From assembly GCA_947037995.1 (NCBI GenBank), contig CAMQUV010000054.1, positions 1 through 7,091 of the forward strand: a stretch of DNA of 7,091 nucleotides, read 5' to 3'. Both the position numbers and the translations under genes were made by a program. Numbering within the stretch: position 1 is the first letter of the stretch; every line of letters starts with the position of its first letter. A model generated the notes under the pieces. The model ran no database searches. It saw nothing but the letters and a program-made list of their open reading frames with translations, and was not told the origin of the DNA. Positions 4,760 to 7,091 of this stretch are shown here, in pieces. The stretch is from an uncultured Rikenellaceae bacterium. Its GTDB lineage: Bacteria > Bacteroidota > Bacteroidia > Bacteroidales > Rikenellaceae.

Positions 4760-5230
4760 ATGACCAAAATAAATAAATATAATACTATCAACCAAGAACT
4801 CGTTGCTCTTGTGATGAACGAAAATAACTTAGTCGCTAACCTCGCTAATGCTGCCGCACTACTGTTCGAAATGCTCAACCATCATTGGATAGGATTCTAT
4901 ATGGTCGACGGCGAACAACTCGTCCTGGCACCCTTTCAAGGACCCCTCGCTTGTACTCGCATTAACTATGCAAAAGGTGTCTGTGGGACTGCTTGGAGCG
5001 AAAATATAACACTCGTGGTCGATAATGTAAACGATTTTCCCGGACATATAGCTTGTAGCTCGTACTCCAAAAGTGAAATCGTTGTCCCATTGAGAAACCC
5101 TAATGGTGAAGTTATTGGCGTCCTCGATATCGATAGCGACCAACTAAGCGCATTCGATGAAGAAGATGCAAAAGGACTAGAAATGATTTGTGAAACAATT
5201 AATAAAATGATAGAAAGATGCACAAAATAA
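4760..5230 (+). CDS. Free methionine-(R)-sulfoxide reductase (fRMsr, GAF family)
   Basis: This cytoplasmic enzyme reduces free L-methionine-(R)-sulfoxide to methionine using cysteine chemistry recycled by thioredoxin. The 156-residue product is a single GAF domain with the fRMsr hallmarks: WIGFYMVDGEQLVLAPFQGP (43-62), AKGVCGTAW (71-79), DFPGHIAC (92-99), SKSEIVVPL (103-111) and GVLDIDSDQ (120-128). Cysteines C65, C75 and C99 have the 10 and 24 residue spacing of the three active-site cysteines (84, 94, 118) of the E. coli enzyme. The residue after the last one is Ser rather than the more usual Asp. The gene ends inside the start of the downstream lipoprotein gene (13-bp overlap), so the two are cotranscribed. 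It is not a signalling GAF domain: no partner domain is fused and the catalytic set is complete. Confidence 0.93.
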   Translation: MTKINKYNTINQELVALVMNENNLVANLANAAALLFEMLNHHWIGFYMVDGEQLVLAPFQGPLACTRINYAKGVCGTAWSENITLVVDNVNDFPGHIACSSYSKSEIVVPLRNPNGEVIGVLDIDSDQLSAFDEEDAKGLEMICETINKMIERCTK

Positions 5231-6105
5231 TAATTTTACTTGGCCTATTAATGGTCGGGTGTGTTACGGTTACGGAAAAAAACAACAAGCTAAATAATAA
5301 GCCGAATATTGTCGCAACTATTCCTCCTGTGCAATTCCTGGTTGATGCGATTGCCGATTCAACGGTCAACACTTACACATTGCTTGGCGAAACAACCTCG
5401 CCCGAGACATTCGATATTACTACTGAAGGGATGAAATATATCGCAAATAGTAATGTGATTTTCTCTGTCGGACTCATCGATTTTGAACTTTCACTCGAGG
5501 GTAAGCTAACGGCGCTTGCCCCGAAAAGCCAGTATATCAAATTAGCCGACGTCACTGACCCCATTGTTGGAACGTGTAACCACGATAACCACAGTGACCA
5601 CACCAACCACGTGCACGCACACGGTGTCGACCCCCACGTTTGGCTCTCCCTTGCTAATATGGAGAGTATGGCTGAGCTGGTTGCGGCTGTTTTAATTGAC
5701 AAACTCCCAGAGCATAAATCACTTTATACTAGCAACTTAAATAAATTGCTGAGTCAAATTAAATCGCTCGATAGCATTGCACTGAACCAGCTCAAAACTA
5801 AAGGAGCATTTGCAATTGTTCACCCATCGTTAAATTATTTTGCGCGTGACTATGACTTAGAGCAAGTGGCGATTGAGCAGGATGGCAAAGAGCCTTCGGC
5901 TGCTGCGCTCAAAGGTCTTCTTGATGAACTTCGAGCGAAGGGGTGTGAAATAATTTTTTATAGCCGTCAGAATCCGATGACAGTTGCCAACCATATAGCT
6001 GCCGAAATTGATGCGCAAACAGTTGAGTATGACCCAGTTCAATACCAGTGGCTCGAGGGTATGCAAGCAATAATTAATACAATTTCAACAAGTGAAACCA
6101 AATAA
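5218..6105 (+). CDS. Metal ABC transporter substrate-binding lipoprotein (ZnuA/TroA type)
   Basis: The protein should bind Zn2+ or a similar ion outside the inner membrane and pass it to the permease. Residues 1-15 form a lipoprotein signal with a lipobox-like MVGC; C15 would be the lipidated residue. The mature part follows the cluster A-I (TroA) fold: IVATIPPVQFLVDAIA (31-46), SPETFD (61-66), DPHVWLS (138-144), VHPSLNYFARDYDL (201-214) and EYDPV (270-274). Likely metal ligands are H140, H202 and D272. The first site, His in E. coli ZnuA, is E63 here. Residues 120-140 form a His-rich loop (H122, H125, H128, H131, H133, H135 plus C120), as seen in zinc-binding members. His at 202, where manganese binders usually carry Glu, favours zinc, but specificity is not proven. 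The gene overlaps the reductase gene by 13 bp and precedes the ATPase gene. Confidence 0.92.
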   Translation: MHKIIILLGLLMVGCVTVTEKNNKLNNKPNIVATIPPVQFLVDAIADSTVNTYTLLGETTSPETFDITTEGMKYIANSNVIFSVGLIDFELSLEGKLTALAPKSQYIKLADVTDPIVGTCNHDNHSDHTNHVHAHGVDPHVWLSLANMESMAELVAAVLIDKLPEHKSLYTSNLNKLLSQIKSLDSIALNQLKTKGAFAIVHPSLNYFARDYDLEQVAIEQDGKEPSAAALKGLLDELRAKGCEIIFYSRQNPMTVANHIAAEIDAQTVEYDPVQYQWLEGMQAIINTISTSETK

Positions 6106-6109
6106 TTGT

Positions 6110-6871
6110 ATGACGAAACTCATAAATATCAAAAACTTAACCGTTGCTTATGACAATCTTGTTGCTCTTAGTAATGTGAATTTTACCGTTAACAAAGGCG
6201 ATTTTATTGGAGTTATTGGGCCTAATGGAGGTGGAAAAACAACTCTAATACGCTCGGCAATGAAACTTATAAAACCGCAATCTGGAACTGTAGAGTATGT
6301 TGTTGATGGACTTCGAATTGGATATCTGCCGCAACAAACAACTATCGACAAGCAGTTTCCAGCAACTGTGCTAGACGTAATTTGTAGTGGAGTAGTCGCG
6401 CCCCGTAAGAATGTTCGCCCAACCGCCGATAGATTGCTTGAGGAACTATCTATTGTTCACCTTCGCGACAGGCTTATATCGGAGCTTTCTGGAGGTGAGT
6501 TTCAGCGTGTGTTGCTTGCCCGTGCCCTTGTTTGCGACCCTCAGGTGCTAATTCTTGATGAGCCAACCACATACGTTGACAGTACGTTTGAACACGATTT
6601 TTATCATATTATTCATAAGTTGAATGATAAAATGGCTATTGTGATGGTTTCGCACGATTTGGGAACGATAACACATCACGTAAAAACTATTGCTTGTGTG
6701 AATGGTTCGCTGCATTATCATCCCTCAAATATTATTACGAGTGAACAACTTTCGGCGTATGAGTGCCCGCTCCAACTGGTTACTCACGGACAGGTGCCAC
6801 ATACGGTGCTGCTCAACCACACGAATGCAATCGAGCATATTCATAATGGTAATTGTAACCACAAACATTAA
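6110..6871 (+). CDS. Metal (zinc/manganese-type) ABC transporter ATP-binding protein
   Basis: This is the cytoplasmic ATPase of the importer. Numbered from the ATG at 6110 (253 residues): Walker A GPNGGGKT at 37-44, Q-loop LPQQ at 73-76, ABC signature LSGGE at 126-130, Walker B LILDEPT at 147-153, and H-loop SHD with H182. I prefer the start at 6110, four bases after the lipoprotein stop codon, because the protein then opens MTKLINIKNLTVAYDN as family members do. An in-frame ATG at 6092 would add six residues and overlap the upstream gene. The tail beyond the ATPase core is rich in potential metal ligands (EHIHNGNCNHKH at the end); E. coli ZnuC, as I remember it, also has a His-rich C-terminal region. 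The permease gene begins 12 bp downstream. Confidence 0.93.
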   Translation: MTKLINIKNLTVAYDNLVALSNVNFTVNKGDFIGVIGPNGGGKTTLIRSAMKLIKPQSGTVEYVVDGLRIGYLPQQTTIDKQFPATVLDVICSGVVAPRKNVRPTADRLLEELSIVHLRDRLISELSGGEFQRVLLARALVCDPQVLILDEPTTYVDSTFEHDFYHIIHKLNDKMAIVMVSHDLGTITHHVKTIACVNGSLHYHPSNIITSEQLSAYECPLQLVTHGQVPHTVLLNHTNAIEHIHNGNCNHKH

Positions 6872-6883
6872 AATAGTAATTTT

Positions 6884-7091
6884 ATGATAGATTTTTTTAA
6901 CGATATTTTCAACTATACGTTTCTACAAAACGCGCTTTTAGCTGCACTTTTGAGTGCTATTTCGTGCGGTATTATGGGGAGTTATATGGTTGTGAAAAGA
7001 ATGGTTTTTCTTGGTGGCGGGATTACACATAGCTCTTTTGGAGGTGTGGGAATTGCCTACTATTTTGGCGTAAGCCCTACGCTCGGGGCGC
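6884..7091 (+). CDS. Metal ABC transporter permease (ZnuB/TroC type), 5' part only
   Basis: The reading frame opened by the ATG at 6884 runs to the window edge, giving 69 codons plus one base. The translation starts MIDFFNDIFNYTFLQNALLA and continues with a hydrophobic helix (LLAALLSAISCGIMGSYMVV) and the motif VKRMVFLGGGITHSSFGGVG. This matches the beginning of ABC-3 family permeases: first transmembrane helix, then the RM-F-G-G-H-S-FGG stretch. The product should be the inner-membrane channel of the importer whose lipoprotein and ATPase are encoded just upstream. It is truncated by the window, so total length and integrity are unknown. The spacer from the ATPase stop is 12 bp and A/T-rich. 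Confidence 0.92.
   Translation, partial: MIDFFNDIFNYTFLQNALLAALLSAISCGIMGSYMVVKRMVFLGGGITHSSFGGVGIAYYFGVSPTLGA

Overview
The window looks like a chromosomal piece of a member of the Bacteroidota, most likely order Bacteroidales. Three things point there: promoters of the TTTG/TAnnTTTG type (best example at 1613-1644), start codons preceded by A/T-rich leaders without Shine-Dalgarno sequences, and the gene order rplM-rpsI-rpsB-tsf, which is usual in that phylum. I cannot name a species. All recognised genes are on the + strand.

Left part (1-1490): a short GC-rich edge of unknown identity (about 1-93) is followed by a promoter, an RluA-family pseudouridine synthase with an S4 domain, and a small stand-alone HsdR_N-type nuclease-fold protein. 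A hairpin lies just past the latter's stop codon.

Centre (1491-4714): this is the translation block. A strong promoter and a roughly 95-nt leader precede rplM (GTG start) and rpsI, which overlap by one base. A 299-bp gap holds a second promoter motif and two long inverted repeats ahead of rpsB; this gap is the best candidate here for an uncharacterised autogenous ribosomal-protein leader. rpsB carries an Ala/Glu/Lys-rich C-terminal tail. tsf follows after 42 bp containing a tandem 15-bp duplication. Three consecutive hairpins follow tsf, the last a textbook intrinsic terminator.

Right part (4717-7091): a new promoter motif starts a tight operon: free methionine-(R)-sulfoxide reductase (GAF family), a metal-binding lipoprotein of the ZnuA/TroA cluster, its ABC ATPase with a His-rich tail, and the beginning of the membrane permease, cut by the window edge. 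Together the last three should form a zinc- or manganese-type importer: the lipoprotein binds the metal outside the inner membrane, the permease conducts it, and the ATPase drives it. The co-encoded reductase repairs free oxidised methionine, so the operon joins metal uptake with an oxidative-damage function.

I see no mobile element, CRISPR array, tRNA or rRNA gene. Most of the window is core housekeeping. No wholly new multi-gene system is evident; the items worth attention are the RNA leaders, the stand-alone HsdR_N protein and the reductase-transporter operon.
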